Assembly: GCF_904067045.1 (NCBI RefSeq)
Contig: NZ_CAJFDC010000001.1
Coordinates: forward strand, 124,001-188,000
DNA from: Pseudomonas sp. FEN
Lineage (GTDB): Bacteria > Pseudomonadota > Gammaproteobacteria > Pseudomonadales > Pseudomonadaceae
Length of the DNA stretch: 64,000 nt
Reading direction: 5' to 3'
Below are positions 56,142 through 64,000 of this stretch, piece after piece. The position numbers and the translations under genes were made by a program. The notes below the pieces were generated by a model. The model was not told the DNA's origin and searched no databases. It worked only from the letters and a program-made list of their open reading frames with translations. Each line of letters begins with the position of its first letter. Positions within the stretch are counted from its first letter, which is position 1.

Positions 56142-56252
56142 ACCGGAAACATCTCGAAAAAAACTGATGTCCATTGTCGGCAGGCGCCGGCCCGACGGCA
56201 ATGACCGTAACTGCCAGGAATGATGACAGTCCGGCCATGCCCATGACCCGAC

Positions 56253-56696
56253 TCAGCGGGGCGGCGGTGTCTGCCCCAACGGCACCACGGCCATGGTCAG
56301 GCGTGACACGCAACTGGCCTTGCCTTCATCACTGCTCAGGCGGATATCCCAGACATGGGTGGTGCGACCGATATGGATGGCTTTGGCCACGGCCGTGACC
56401 CGCCCGCTGCGCAGGCCCCGCAGGTGGTTGGCGTTGATTTCCAGGCCCACGCAATAGAACTTGCTCGCATCGACGCACAGGTAGCTGGCCATGGAACCGA
56501 CGCTTTCGGCCAGTACCACCGAGGCGCCGCCGTGCAGCAGCCCGTAGGGTTGGTGGGTGCGATGATCGACGACCATGCTGGCGGTCAGCGACTCGTCATC
56601 AAAGGCTTCGAAGCGAATGTCGAGCAGTTCGCCGATGGTGTTTTTTTGCGAGGCATTGAGCTGTTCGAGATTCGGTGCGGTGCGCCACAAAGCCAT
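56253..56696 (-). CDS. Hotdog-fold thioesterase (PaaI/YdiI-like)
   Basis: A 147-residue single-hotdog enzyme. The segment YGLLHGGASVVLAESVGSMAS holds the HGG turn and the catalytic Glu on the central helix, as in YdiI/MenI-type hydrolases; LRGLRSGRVTAVAKAIHIGRTTHVWDI follows. It should hydrolyse aromatic or short acyl-CoA. GGGGAA lies 6 bases before the ATG. It is 111 bases upstream of the two hydrolases in the same direction and may belong to their operon. Confidence 0.9.
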   Translation of the reverse strand: MALWRTAPNLEQLNASQKNTIGELLDIRFEAFDDESLTASMVVDHRTHQPYGLLHGGASVVLAESVGSMASYLCVDASKFYCVGLEINANHLRGLRSGRVTAVAKAIHIGRTTHVWDIRLSSDEGKASCVSRLTMAVVPLGQTPPPR

Positions 56697-56963
56697 TGTT
56701 GATTCCCCAAGGTCATTATTCGTCATGCCTGCGGCCATACGCTGAATCCGTATTCGCGCCGGGGGGCCATGCGGCTGGAACCCGACAAACCCAGCAGGTG
56801 CTCGGTTGACTATTTCATGGAAGAACAGAAGCTCGCAAGCTGAAAAAGGCCTCGCCAACCGCAGGCGCCAACACTCTGCACCTGGAAAGCCGGGCGGAAT
56901 CTGATAGTCGTCGAGGAGCATATCGCGTCGAATTTCCGCCCCCAGCCCTTGCAAGAGATCGCC

Positions 56964-57794
56964 ATGGCAACGATAGGCCGCCTTCTTCGTAACTTCATGT
57001 CCTCGGGCAACGCCCAGGCCAGGTTCCAGGCCCCGGCCCCCCCGGCACACGCCAGTCCGGGTGTGCCCCACGGCGGTGCGATCCGCAGGCCTGCGCCAGA
57101 CGACCTCTCGCAGATCGAAAGGGACCTGACCCTGTTGGGCTTGAAAGACTCGCTGGCCCAGGCCCGGGCGTTTCTCGGCAGTGCGCCGTCCCTGCGCCAG
57201 TATCCGCTGGCCGACCTGCTGGAGCTGATGGTGGCCGCCGCCGCCCGATTTACCGGGATCCTGCACAGTTGGGACGGCGTGCACCTCGACGGTGGCGGAC
57301 GGGTTTCCCTGCATGTGCAGAAGAAACTGTTCGACTTGCGGGTGCCACCTTCCCTGTCACCGCAACTGACCAATGCCCTGAAGCGCTGTGCCCTGAACAT
57401 CGCCGCCGCGGATCACCAGGCGGTCCAGTGCCTGCCATTCCAGGATGCCGAAACCCGCAGTGCCTTCCGCTACTGGAGCAAGGCGTCCATCTGCCAGGCC
57501 TTGCGAACCTTGCAGGTGACCAATGTGAACATGATCGGCGTTGACCTGAGCGGCGGCGATTTAAGAGGGGTGAGATTTTTCGGGCAATACCAGGAGGCCG
57601 ACTTCAGGGCGGCCAACCTCAATGGAGCGCTGCTGTCGAGCGGTTTCAAAAACAACGACTTCAGCCATTGCGACCTGCGCAATACCGTACTCTCCGGTCA
57701 CTTTGAGGCCTGTCTGTTCAAGGGCGCCAGGGTCAACGCCGCGACCCTGAAAAACACCCGGACCGATCTGCTCGGCGCCGTGTTGAGCCACTGA
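56964..57794 (+). CDS. Pentapeptide-repeat protein with unknown N-terminal region
   Basis: A 276-residue protein. Residues 1-50 are low-complexity and Ala/Pro/Gly-rich, 50-180 are mostly helical without recognised family, and about 188-275 form pentapeptide repeats (VNMIGVDLSGGDLRGVRFFG, then ADFRAANLNGALLSS and so on) that should fold as a right-handed beta helix. No signal peptide. It has AGAG before the ATG. It stands alone, between a divergent thioesterase gene and a convergent sixA (3 bases between stops). Function unknown; a secreted-effector-like layout is possible but no secretion-linked promoter box was found. Confidence 0.75.
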   Translation: MATIGRLLRNFMSSGNAQARFQAPAPPAHASPGVPHGGAIRRPAPDDLSQIERDLTLLGLKDSLAQARAFLGSAPSLRQYPLADLLELMVAAAARFTGILHSWDGVHLDGGGRVSLHVQKKLFDLRVPPSLSPQLTNALKRCALNIAAADHQAVQCLPFQDAETRSAFRYWSKASICQALRTLQVTNVNMIGVDLSGGDLRGVRFFGQYQEADFRAANLNGALLSSGFKNNDFSHCDLRNTVLSGHFEACLFKGARVNAATLKNTRTDLLGAVLSH

Positions 57795-57797
57795 ACT

Positions 57798-58247
57798 TCA
57801 GGGGTGCCTGAGGTTCAACAGCGTCATCGCCCCAGCCAATGGCAACTCCCCTTCCAGCTCGGCGAGGCTGGCCGTGCCCATGGGGTCTGGCTGATGCAGA
57901 TGCCCGTGCTGCAAAAAGCTGAGCAGATTACCCACCAGCGGCTGATGACTGACCAGCAACAGGTCATGGGCACCGTCCAGCCGCCGGCTGACATCCTGCG
58001 GATTGCTCTCGGGTGTCAGCCAGGGCACGGTAATGATCTCGGCCTCGAAGCCCAGCACCTCGCGCACCAGCTCGGCGGTTTGTTGCGCCCTCAGGTAAGG
58101 GCTGGCGTAGATCGCCGACAACGGCTGGCCGATCAGGTGGGCGGCACTGCGCAGGACCTGCTGGCGTCCACGGGTCGTCAGTGCCCGCTCGGCATCGCTA
58201 CGGGCCTGGGGTTCGGCTTCACCGTGCCGCAGAACCCAGACCCTCAC
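57798..58247 (-). CDS. sixA: Phosphohistidine phosphatase SixA
   Basis: A 149-residue histidine-phosphatase enzyme that removes phosphate from phosphohistidine on Hpt or PTS proteins. WVLRHGEAEPQA gives the RHG catalytic motif at 7-9, and LLLVSHQPLVGNLL the second catalytic His. The start is GTG, with GAGGAG 8 bases upstream, overlapping the DUF4389 gene stop (GTGA). Length equals E. coli SixA class (about 150-160). Confidence 0.94.
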   Translation of the reverse strand: MRVWVLRHGEAEPQARSDAERALTTRGRQQVLRSAAHLIGQPLSAIYASPYLRAQQTAELVREVLGFEAEIITVPWLTPESNPQDVSRRLDGAHDLLLVSHQPLVGNLLSFLQHGHLHQPDPMGTASLAELEGELPLAGAMTLLNLRHP

Positions 58248-58579
58248 AGCTTGGGCTCCTCGTCACGGGCCGGGTGCGGCGCCGGTGGCACCACATGCGC
58301 GGCCTCCCCATCCGGAACCCGCGGTGCCGGCCAGTCGGCGAACGGCCAGGGCTTCTGTTCGGTATGGAAACTGCCGAAGCGACCGATCTGGGCAAGGAAC
58401 TGGCTCAGGCTGTCGCCGAAGTTCATCAGGTTGGCACTCGGCGCGCCATAGAACAGCCGATAGACCAACTGCACCAGCACTACCCCGCCGAGGATGAACT
58501 GGGCGACCTGCCAGACCAGCAGGAACACCAGCATCCAGACAATGCGCAACACAATGGATTCGTACTTGGACTCGCTCAT
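58244..58579 (-). CDS. DUF4389 membrane protein
   Basis: A 111-residue protein. Residues 9-43 (IVLRIVWMLVFLLVWQVAQF onward) form one long or two short membrane helices; FYGAPSANLMNFGDSLSQFLAQIGRF is the DUF4389 signature; the C-terminus is Pro/Ala-rich and cytosolic or periplasmic. Function unknown. Located between gpsA (24 bases) and sixA (4-base overlap), so the three genes gpsA-DUF4389-sixA are one operon. Confidence 0.88.
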   Translation of the reverse strand: MSESKYESIVLRIVWMLVFLLVWQVAQFILGGVVLVQLVYRLFYGAPSANLMNFGDSLSQFLAQIGRFGSFHTEQKPWPFADWPAPRVPDGEAAHVVPPAPHPARDEEPKL

Positions 58580-58603
58580 GACTCGCTCCCGTGGCGCTGA
58601 GAT

Positions 58604-59629
58604 TCAGTTGAAACCGCTGGTGGAAATGAAATCGACATCGGTTTTCGGCTCGCCGCGCATCAGCAGCTCGATCACCTGGTTCAGGGTCCGCCCTTCAAAC
58701 AGAATGGCATGCAAACCGGCCACCAGGGGCATATAGACCCCGACTTCCTGCGCCTTGACCTTCAAGACCTTGAGCGTATTGACCCCTTCGGCGACCTCGC
58801 CCAGGCGGGTAACGGCCTCTTCCAGGCTCAATCCCTGCCCCAGGGCAAACCCGACCTGATAGTTGCGGCTCTTGGGCGAGGAGCAGGTGACGATCAGATC
58901 ACCGACCCCAGCCAGGCCCAGGAAGGTCATGGGGTTGGCGCCCTGGCTGACGGCAAAGCGGGTCATTTCCGCCAGGGCCCGGGTAATCAGCATGCTCTTG
59001 GTGTTCTCGCCCATGCCCAACGCCACCGCCATACCGGCAATGATCGCGTAGACGTTCTTCAATGCGCCACCGAGTTCGACACCAAAGCGGTCGGCACTGG
59101 CATACACGCGGAAGGTCCGGCCATGCAGCGCGGCCTGGACACGGCTGCAGAGTTCCTCGTCTTCACTGGCCACCACCGTGGCGGTCAGCGCGTGCTCGGC
59201 CACCTCGCGAGCCAGGTTCGGCCCGGACAACACGCCGATCCGTGCGCGCGGCGCGATATCTTCGAGGATCTCGCTCATCAGCTTGAAGGTCTGCGCCTCG
59301 ATGCCTTTGGTCAGGCTCACCAGCAGCTTGCCGTCCAGGCGCCCGGCATGGGGCGCCAGCACATCGCGCAAGGCACTGGAAGGCAAGGCGACAAAAAACA
59401 GCTCGCAGTCGTCGAGAGTCGCGACCAGGTCGGTGACCGGCTCGACCGCCGGATGCACCTTGATACCCTTGAGGTAACGCGGATTTTCGCGATTGACGCG
59501 AATGGACTCGGCCTGCTCGGGGTCACGCATCCATTGGCGCACCCGGTGCCCGTTCTCGGCCAGCAGATTGGCGATGGCGGTACCGAAACTTCCGCCACCC
59601 AGAACCGCGATTGGGTACTGTTCAGTCAT
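58604..59629 (-). CDS. gpsA: Glycerol-3-phosphate dehydrogenase [NAD(P)+]
   Basis: A 341-residue enzyme that reduces dihydroxyacetone phosphate to sn-glycerol 3-phosphate for phospholipids. Rossmann loop [20 protein letters not shown] at 9-28; catalytic Lys in [35 protein letters not shown] and [13 protein letters not shown] are GpsA blocks. The ATG ([12 protein letters not shown]) has only a weak ribosome binding site; the frame reaches far upstream but without GpsA sequence. First gene of the gpsA-DUF4389-sixA operon, divergent from a TonB-dependent receptor. Confidence 0.96.
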   Translation of the reverse strand: MTEQYPIAVLGGGSFGTAIANLLAENGHRVRQWMRDPEQAESIRVNRENPRYLKGIKVHPAVEPVTDLVATLDDCELFFVALPSSALRDVLAPHAGRLDGKLLVSLTKGIEAQTFKLMSEILEDIAPRARIGVLSGPNLAREVAEHALTATVVASEDEELCSRVQAALHGRTFRVYASADRFGVELGGALKNVYAIIAGMAVALGMGENTKSMLITRALAEMTRFAVSQGANPMTFLGLAGVGDLIVTCSSPKSRNYQVGFALGQGLSLEEAVTRLGEVAEGVNTLKVLKVKAQEVGVYMPLVAGLHAILFEGRTLNQVIELLMRGEPKTDVDFISTSGFN

Positions 59630-59761
59630 ATGTAACCCGTCTATCCCTACCAATGGCGATGGCTGCATTATACGGAGCGCGCCACCGGCGGCCAGCCCCA
59701 ATGCAAATCCCCTGGACTGAGCGCTTGACCGATTCAGCCTATACAATGACGGCCATACGCC

Positions 59762-61948
59762 ATGGCAAACCCGCCAAGCTCGGTTAACATGCACGGCTAT
59801 TATTGTTTTCAAGGCTGTGCCGTGTCTTTTGGCCCTCCCATCGCTCGCACCTCCGTCGTCCTGGTCCTGATGTTCAGCGGCCCGTTGCTGGCTGACGACC
59901 TGTTCCTGGAAAACCAGCCCCTGCCCGAGGTGCTCACCGCCACCCGGCTGAAACAATCGCCGGCCGCGGTACCCGGCAGCATGACGGTGATCGACAATGA
60001 ACTGATCAAGGCCAGCGGCGCCCGCGATATCAGCGAACTGCTGCGCCTGGTGCCGGGCATGATGGTCGGCTACACCAACGGCAACCAGGCCAGCATCAAC
60101 TACCACGGCACCGATGCCAGCAACGCCCGACGCATGCAAGTCCTGATCGATGGCCGTTCGGTCTATCGCGCGGGCCTGGCGACCGTGGACTGGAGCGATA
60201 TCCCGGTGGCCCTGGAGGATATCGAGCGTATCGAGGTCTTTCGCGGCCCCAACACCGTCAGTTATGGCGCCAATGCACTGATGGCGGTGGTCAACATTCT
60301 CACCAAGTCACCTGGCAGTACCCACGGTTCAACCCTGAAGATCACCCGCGGCGAACGCGGCATCAACGACTGGTACGCCAGCCAGGGCACCGGCTGGGGT
60401 ACTGGCGACCTGCGCCTGTCGATGTCCGGCCAGGAGGACGAGGGTTTCCAGAGCGACCACCTGGGCGCGGACTACCGCGACGGTCGGCGCGTCACCCGGG
60501 TCAATCTCTCGGTCAGCCAGACGCTCAACGAACAACAGAGCATCGATTGGCAATTGAACGTCAAGGACGGCACCAACCAGCGGCCCTACACCTACAAGGC
60601 CGTATTTCCCGATATCACCGCGGCTGGCGACAACTCCGATGTGGTGGCCAAGGACTACGCCGGCTCGCTGCGCTGGAACCTCGACCTCAATCCCCAGCAC
60701 AGCCTGTATATCCAGGGTTCGGCCCAGCACTGGGATCGCCAGCAGGTCTGGCGCGCCTGCGATGCCAAGATTTCCTTCAGCCCGCAACTGACCCAACTGT
60801 GGCAGTTGAATCCCAACTATGCCGAGAATCTGGCCCGCAACATGACTCAGTACGCCGTCGGCAGGCCACCTTCGGGGGGTGTCGCGGAACAGGCACTGGC
60901 CAATCAGGTGCTCGACCAATGGTTCAACCAAGGCGCCAGCCAGCCGGTCTGCGGCAATATCGACCAAAGCACCCGCGAGACCCGCTACGATCTCGAACTG
61001 CAGGACACCCTGAGCCTGTCGGACAGCCTGCGCCTGGTCAGCGGCATGAACTACCGGTATGACAAGGCCGACTCCGAGACCTACTTCAACGGCACTGTCG
61101 ACGACAGCACCTGGCGCCTGTTCGGCCAGCTCGAATGGCGCGCCAGCGAACATTGGCTGGTCCAGGGCGGCACGATGTACGAAGACGCGCAACTGACCGG
61201 CAGTTCCCTGACCCCGCGCTTTGCCGTCAACTACCTGATCAATCCCCGGCACGGCTTGCGCGCGGTCTATTCCGAAGCCATTCGCTCGCCGGACATGTTC
61301 GAGAACAATGTCAACTGGAGCTACCGGGTCACCAACCTGGACTCTCCCACCTACGGCCAGAACAGCGGCCAGTATTTCGTCCAGACCCGTGGCCCGGGAA
61401 ACCTGGACAAGGAGCGGATGCGCTCGCGCGAACTGGGTTATAACGGTTTCTTCGCCGAGATCGGCCTGAGCCTCGACGTGAAACTGTTCCATGACGAAAT
61501 CAGCGACATGATCAGCACGCCGCTGCGCAACAACCAGTACATCGCCAGCAACGCCAACAGCTCACGTTTCACCGGCAGCGAAGCCCAGTTCGACTGGCGC
61601 CTGGACAGCGCCGACCGCCTGCGCCTGACCTATGCCTATGTCGATGTCCAGGCCAGCAACCCGGTCGACGAGCAGTTCACCGCCCGCAACAGCGGCTCGG
61701 CCGGCTGGATGCGCGACTGGGGCGCCGGCTGGTCGAGTTCGGTCTTCTACTATGGCGACGATGCCATCAACCAATATCGCTTCGAACGGGTCGACCTGCG
61801 CCTGGCCAAGCGCATTCCCTTTGGCAAGGCCAGCCTGGAACTGGCCGGGATGCTGCAACAACGCCTGGACAACCAACCCATCACCTGGATCGACAACAAC
61901 TACAACCAGCGCCGCGCCGTCTACTTCAGCGCAGAACTGGAATTCTGA
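59762..61948 (+). CDS. TonB-dependent outer membrane receptor
   Basis: A 728-residue receptor. A signal sequence ends near GPLLADD (about 44), the plug domain spans about 55-165 ([51 protein letters not shown]) and a beta barrel follows to the C-terminal [10 protein letters not shown] with terminal Phe. Starts at 59762 (ATG), 59789 (ATG) or 59822 (GTG) are possible; the last gives the most normal signal peptide. Ligand unknown. The next gene begins 2 bases after its stop, so it is cotranscribed with a binding protein and a sensor kinase. Confidence 0.9.
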   Translation: MANPPSSVNMHGYYCFQGCAVSFGPPIARTSVVLVLMFSGPLLADDLFLENQPLPEVLTATRLKQSPAAVPGSMTVIDNELIKASGARDISELLRLVPGMMVGYTNGNQASINYHGTDASNARRMQVLIDGRSVYRAGLATVDWSDIPVALEDIERIEVFRGPNTVSYGANALMAVVNILTKSPGSTHGSTLKITRGERGINDWYASQGTGWGTGDLRLSMSGQEDEGFQSDHLGADYRDGRRVTRVNLSVSQTLNEQQSIDWQLNVKDGTNQRPYTYKAVFPDITAAGDNSDVVAKDYAGSLRWNLDLNPQHSLYIQGSAQHWDRQQVWRACDAKISFSPQLTQLWQLNPNYAENLARNMTQYAVGRPPSGGVAEQALANQVLDQWFNQGASQPVCGNIDQSTRETRYDLELQDTLSLSDSLRLVSGMNYRYDKADSETYFNGTVDDSTWRLFGQLEWRASEHWLVQGGTMYEDAQLTGSSLTPRFAVNYLINPRHGLRAVYSEAIRSPDMFENNVNWSYRVTNLDSPTYGQNSGQYFVQTRGPGNLDKERMRSRELGYNGFFAEIGLSLDVKLFHDEISDMISTPLRNNQYIASNANSSRFTGSEAQFDWRLDSADRLRLTYAYVDVQASNPVDEQFTARNSGSAGWMRDWGAGWSSSVFYYGDDAINQYRFERVDLRLAKRIPFGKASLELAGMLQQRLDNQPITWIDNNYNQRRAVYFSAELEF

Positions 61949-61950
61949 CA

Positions 61951-62883
61951 ATGAGCAACCTGGGTTCAAGGATGACATCGGCATGCGCCCGGCGCCTGAA
62001 GACGCTGGGCCTGGCTCTGCTCGTCCTGCTGTCGAGCTTCCAGGCCCGGGCGGCCGAAGTACTCTTGACCGGCGTCGAGGACAGCCCCGGGGTCCAGGCC
62101 TTTACCGCCGCGCTGGCGCAACAGCGCCCGAACGACCGGATACGTTTCGTCACCCTGGCCCAGATGCCCGAGCCCAGCCACCTGCCGCCCAGCACCCGGT
62201 TGATCCTGCTGGACCCACCCAGCCTCGACTGGCGACTGAAGGATAAGCAAGGGCCGGCGACCCTGGTCCTGCGTATCAGCCGCCTGCAAGCGATGCAGCG
62301 CCTGGGCAACGCCCCGAGCGCCAATCTCAGCCTGCTGTGGAGCGACCCGCCGCTGTCCCGCCAGTTGCGTCTGATCCGCGAGGTCATGCCCCAGGCCCGG
62401 AGGATCGGTGTGCTCTATACCCGGGGCAGCGAGTTCCTGCTGACCGAACTGAACCGGGCGGCCCGCCCCCTGGGCCTGGAAATCGTTCCCCAGCGCTGGG
62501 ACGACACCACCGACAGCCGGCCCTTGCAAACCCTGCTCAAGAGCAGCGACGTACTGCTGGGGCTGGACGATCCGACCTTGTATAACCCCAGGACCGCGAA
62601 GAACCTGTTGCTCAGCAGCTATGCCCGGCAACTGGCGCTGATCGGCCCCAACGCCGGCTTCGTCAAGGCTGGCAGCCTGGCCAGCACCTACAGCGACCAG
62701 AGCGACTGGCTGGCGATCCTCGACGATCTGCTCGACCGGCCCCCCTCCAGTTGGCCGAGCAGCCAGTATCCGCAACGCTTCAAGGTTCTGAGCAACCCGC
62801 AAGTCGCCCGTTCCCTGGGTATCGAACCGATCGACGAAGCCTCGCTCGCCATCCGGCTGGCCGAAGGAGAGACCCACCCATGA
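61951..62883 (+). CDS. Periplasmic ABC-type substrate-binding protein (PF04392-like)
   Basis: A 310-residue protein with a signal peptide (about 8-34, ending ARAAE) and two Rossmann-like lobes ([55 protein letters not shown]). No ABC permease or ATPase gene is adjacent, so it is probably a sensory partner for the kinase whose gene overlaps by 4 bases, not a transporter part. A second ATG at 61972 is an alternative start. Ligand unknown. Confidence 0.82.
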   Translation: MSNLGSRMTSACARRLKTLGLALLVLLSSFQARAAEVLLTGVEDSPGVQAFTAALAQQRPNDRIRFVTLAQMPEPSHLPPSTRLILLDPPSLDWRLKDKQGPATLVLRISRLQAMQRLGNAPSANLSLLWSDPPLSRQLRLIREVMPQARRIGVLYTRGSEFLLTELNRAARPLGLEIVPQRWDDTTDSRPLQTLLKSSDVLLGLDDPTLYNPRTAKNLLLSSYARQLALIGPNAGFVKAGSLASTYSDQSDWLAILDDLLDRPPSSWPSSQYPQRFKVLSNPQVARSLGIEPIDEASLAIRLAEGETHP

Positions 62884-64000
62884 CCCAGCGACGGTATTGG
62901 GGCATCAGCGCCCGGACCCAGATGATCAGCCTCGGCCCCGCGCTGTTGCTGACCTTGCTGCTGATCAGTTTCTTCACCTTCGTGCGGATCCAGGACCTGC
63001 GCCAGGAACTCGACCACACCGGTCAACTGATCGCCAACCAGTTGGCTCCGGCGACTGAATACGGGGTGATTTCCGGCAACAATGAAGTCCTCGAAAGCCT
63101 GATGCGGGCGACCCTGGCCACCCCCCACGTGCGCTCCCTCGAGGTCCAGGACCGCGGCAACAACATTCTGGTCTACGTCGAGCAACCCTCGCCCGAGTCT
63201 GCCCGGCCACAGTCGGTCAAACTGTTCCAGGCACCGGTGCGCCTGCAACGCATTCCGCTGGGCAACGATTTCCTGCAGGACCACGGCACAGTGGCGGCGA
63301 CACCGAGCGAGGACTATCTGGGACGGGTGATTGTCGGTATGTCCAACGACGCCTTCAGCCAACGGCAACAGGAAATCCTGCTCAAGGCCGGCATCCTGGC
63401 GCTGTTCGCGCTGTTGTTCACCTTTCTCCTGGCCCGACGGCTGGCGGCCAGCCTGTCGCAACCGATCAGCGCCATGGGCCATGCGGTCAAGGCGATTCAA
63501 CAAGGCGACTACAAGACACAACTACCGGTGGTGGACGATACCGAGCTCGGTGCCCTGTCACGGCACATCAACAACCTCGCCGGCGCCCTCGACCAGGCCA
63601 GTCGCGAACAGCACCAGGCCATTGCCCAGTTGATCCAGACCCGGGAAGAAGCGGAACGGGCCAACAATGCCAAGTCGGACTTCCTGGCCATGATGAGCCA
63701 TGAATTGCGCACGCCGATGAACGGTGTACTGGGCATGCTGCAGCTGCTCGAAACCACCGAAATGACCGAGGAACAGAGCGAATACGCGGCCCTGGCCTCT
63801 GAGTCCACCGAACACCTGCTCAAGGTCATCAACGATATCCTCGACTTCTCGCGGATCGAGCGTTCGGCCCTGGAACTGGAACACATTCCGTTCCACCTCG
63901 CGGAGCTGATCAGCAGTTGCGCCCAGGCGTTCCAACACAACGCGAGCCAGCGCGGCCTGCGTCTGGACCTGCGGATTCCGGCGGACATGCAGGCCTTGCA
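62880..64000 (+). CDS. Membrane sensor histidine kinase, probably hybrid (3' end missing)
   Basis: 373 codons are visible and the frame is open at the window end. TM1 about 15-35, a periplasmic sensor about 36-165 ([19 protein letters not shown] recalls GacS/BarA-type sensors), TM2 about 168-188, HAMP about 190-242, a coiled coil, then HisKA with [20 protein letters not shown]. HATPase and any receiver/Hpt domains would lie beyond the edge. In P. aeruginosa the gene in this position relative to gpsA is PA1611, a hybrid kinase reported to interact with RetS; orthology here is inferred from position and architecture. The ATGA overlap couples it to the binding-protein gene. Confidence 0.9.
   Translation, partial: MTQRRYWGISARTQMISLGPALLLTLLLISFFTFVRIQDLRQELDHTGQLIANQLAPATEYGVISGNNEVLESLMRATLATPHVRSLEVQDRGNNILVYVEQPSPESARPQSVKLFQAPVRLQRIPLGNDFLQDHGTVAATPSEDYLGRVIVGMSNDAFSQRQQEILLKAGILALFALLFTFLLARRLAASLSQPISAMGHAVKAIQQGDYKTQLPVVDDTELGALSRHINNLAGALDQASREQHQAIAQLIQTREEAERANNAKSDFLAMMSHELRTPMNGVLGMLQLLETTEMTEEQSEYAALASESTEHLLKVINDILDFSRIERSALELEHIPFHLAELISSCAQAFQHNASQRGLRLDLRIPADMQAL

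Noticed and set aside
56777..56805. GGAACC upstream of the pentapeptide-repeat gene as a possible HrpL (type III) box
   Set aside because: No CCAC block follows at 15-17 bases.

Overview
The window is a GC-rich chromosomal segment of a fluorescent-type Pseudomonas. Evidence: an oprI lipoprotein gene, complete kdpFABCDE, an acnD/prpF-type methylcitrate cluster, many REP/REPIN palindromes of the kinds known from the P. fluorescens group, and gene order recalling P. aeruginosa blocks (ppsR; cysH-cysB-DAHP synthase; oprI-tesA-tgpA; kdp to gpsA). No rRNA, tRNA, CRISPR, prophage or transposase gene was seen. Almost all DNA is coding, and most genes are core metabolism, envelope or signalling.

Layout. 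1-813: 3' part of ppsR (start outside). 879-9482: minus-strand propionate cluster prpR-prpB-prpC-acnD-prpF-prpD; three internal gaps carry REP sequences, and prpR has two matching palindromes flanking its putative promoter. 9790-12853: three-gene retropepsin / inactive transglutaminase / glutamate-ligase-like operon. 13101-20725: pabB, cysH, cysB, a universal stress protein, panE-thioredoxin divergent from a PilZ protein, DAHP synthase and a small acetyltransferase. 21409-27662: oprI, an L,D-transpeptidase, tesA divergent from an ABC ATPase/permease pair, greB. 27701-33220: a small hypothetical, DoxX, a MltF-like transglycosylase, TatD nuclease, a chemoreceptor and a small membrane protein. 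33382-40639: thioesterase, a MoxR-DUF58-TgpA-CHAD operon, a lipoprotein, a patatin phospholipase.

40799-48928: minus-strand kdpFABC with kdpDE, interrupted by REPs between kdpB/kdpC and kdpC/kdpD. A direct-repeat array lies upstream of kdpF. 49282-52078: an OmpR-type regulator and a kinase with a polyproline periplasmic loop, followed by a five-EF-hand protein. 52336-58579: AI-2E-type permease, DUF4892 protein with a possible coupled 32-codon ORF, two alpha/beta hydrolases, a hotdog thioesterase, a pentapeptide-repeat protein, sixA and a DUF4389 protein. 58604-64000: gpsA, then a divergent cassette of a TonB-dependent receptor, a periplasmic binding protein and a sensor kinase that runs off the end.

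The most interesting parts are the receptor/binding-protein/kinase cassette at the right edge, the retropepsin-ligase operon, the operator layout at prpR, the kdp upstream repeat array, and the small ORF that may couple to the DUF4892 gene. All functional assignments are from reading motifs and family knowledge; no database search was run.
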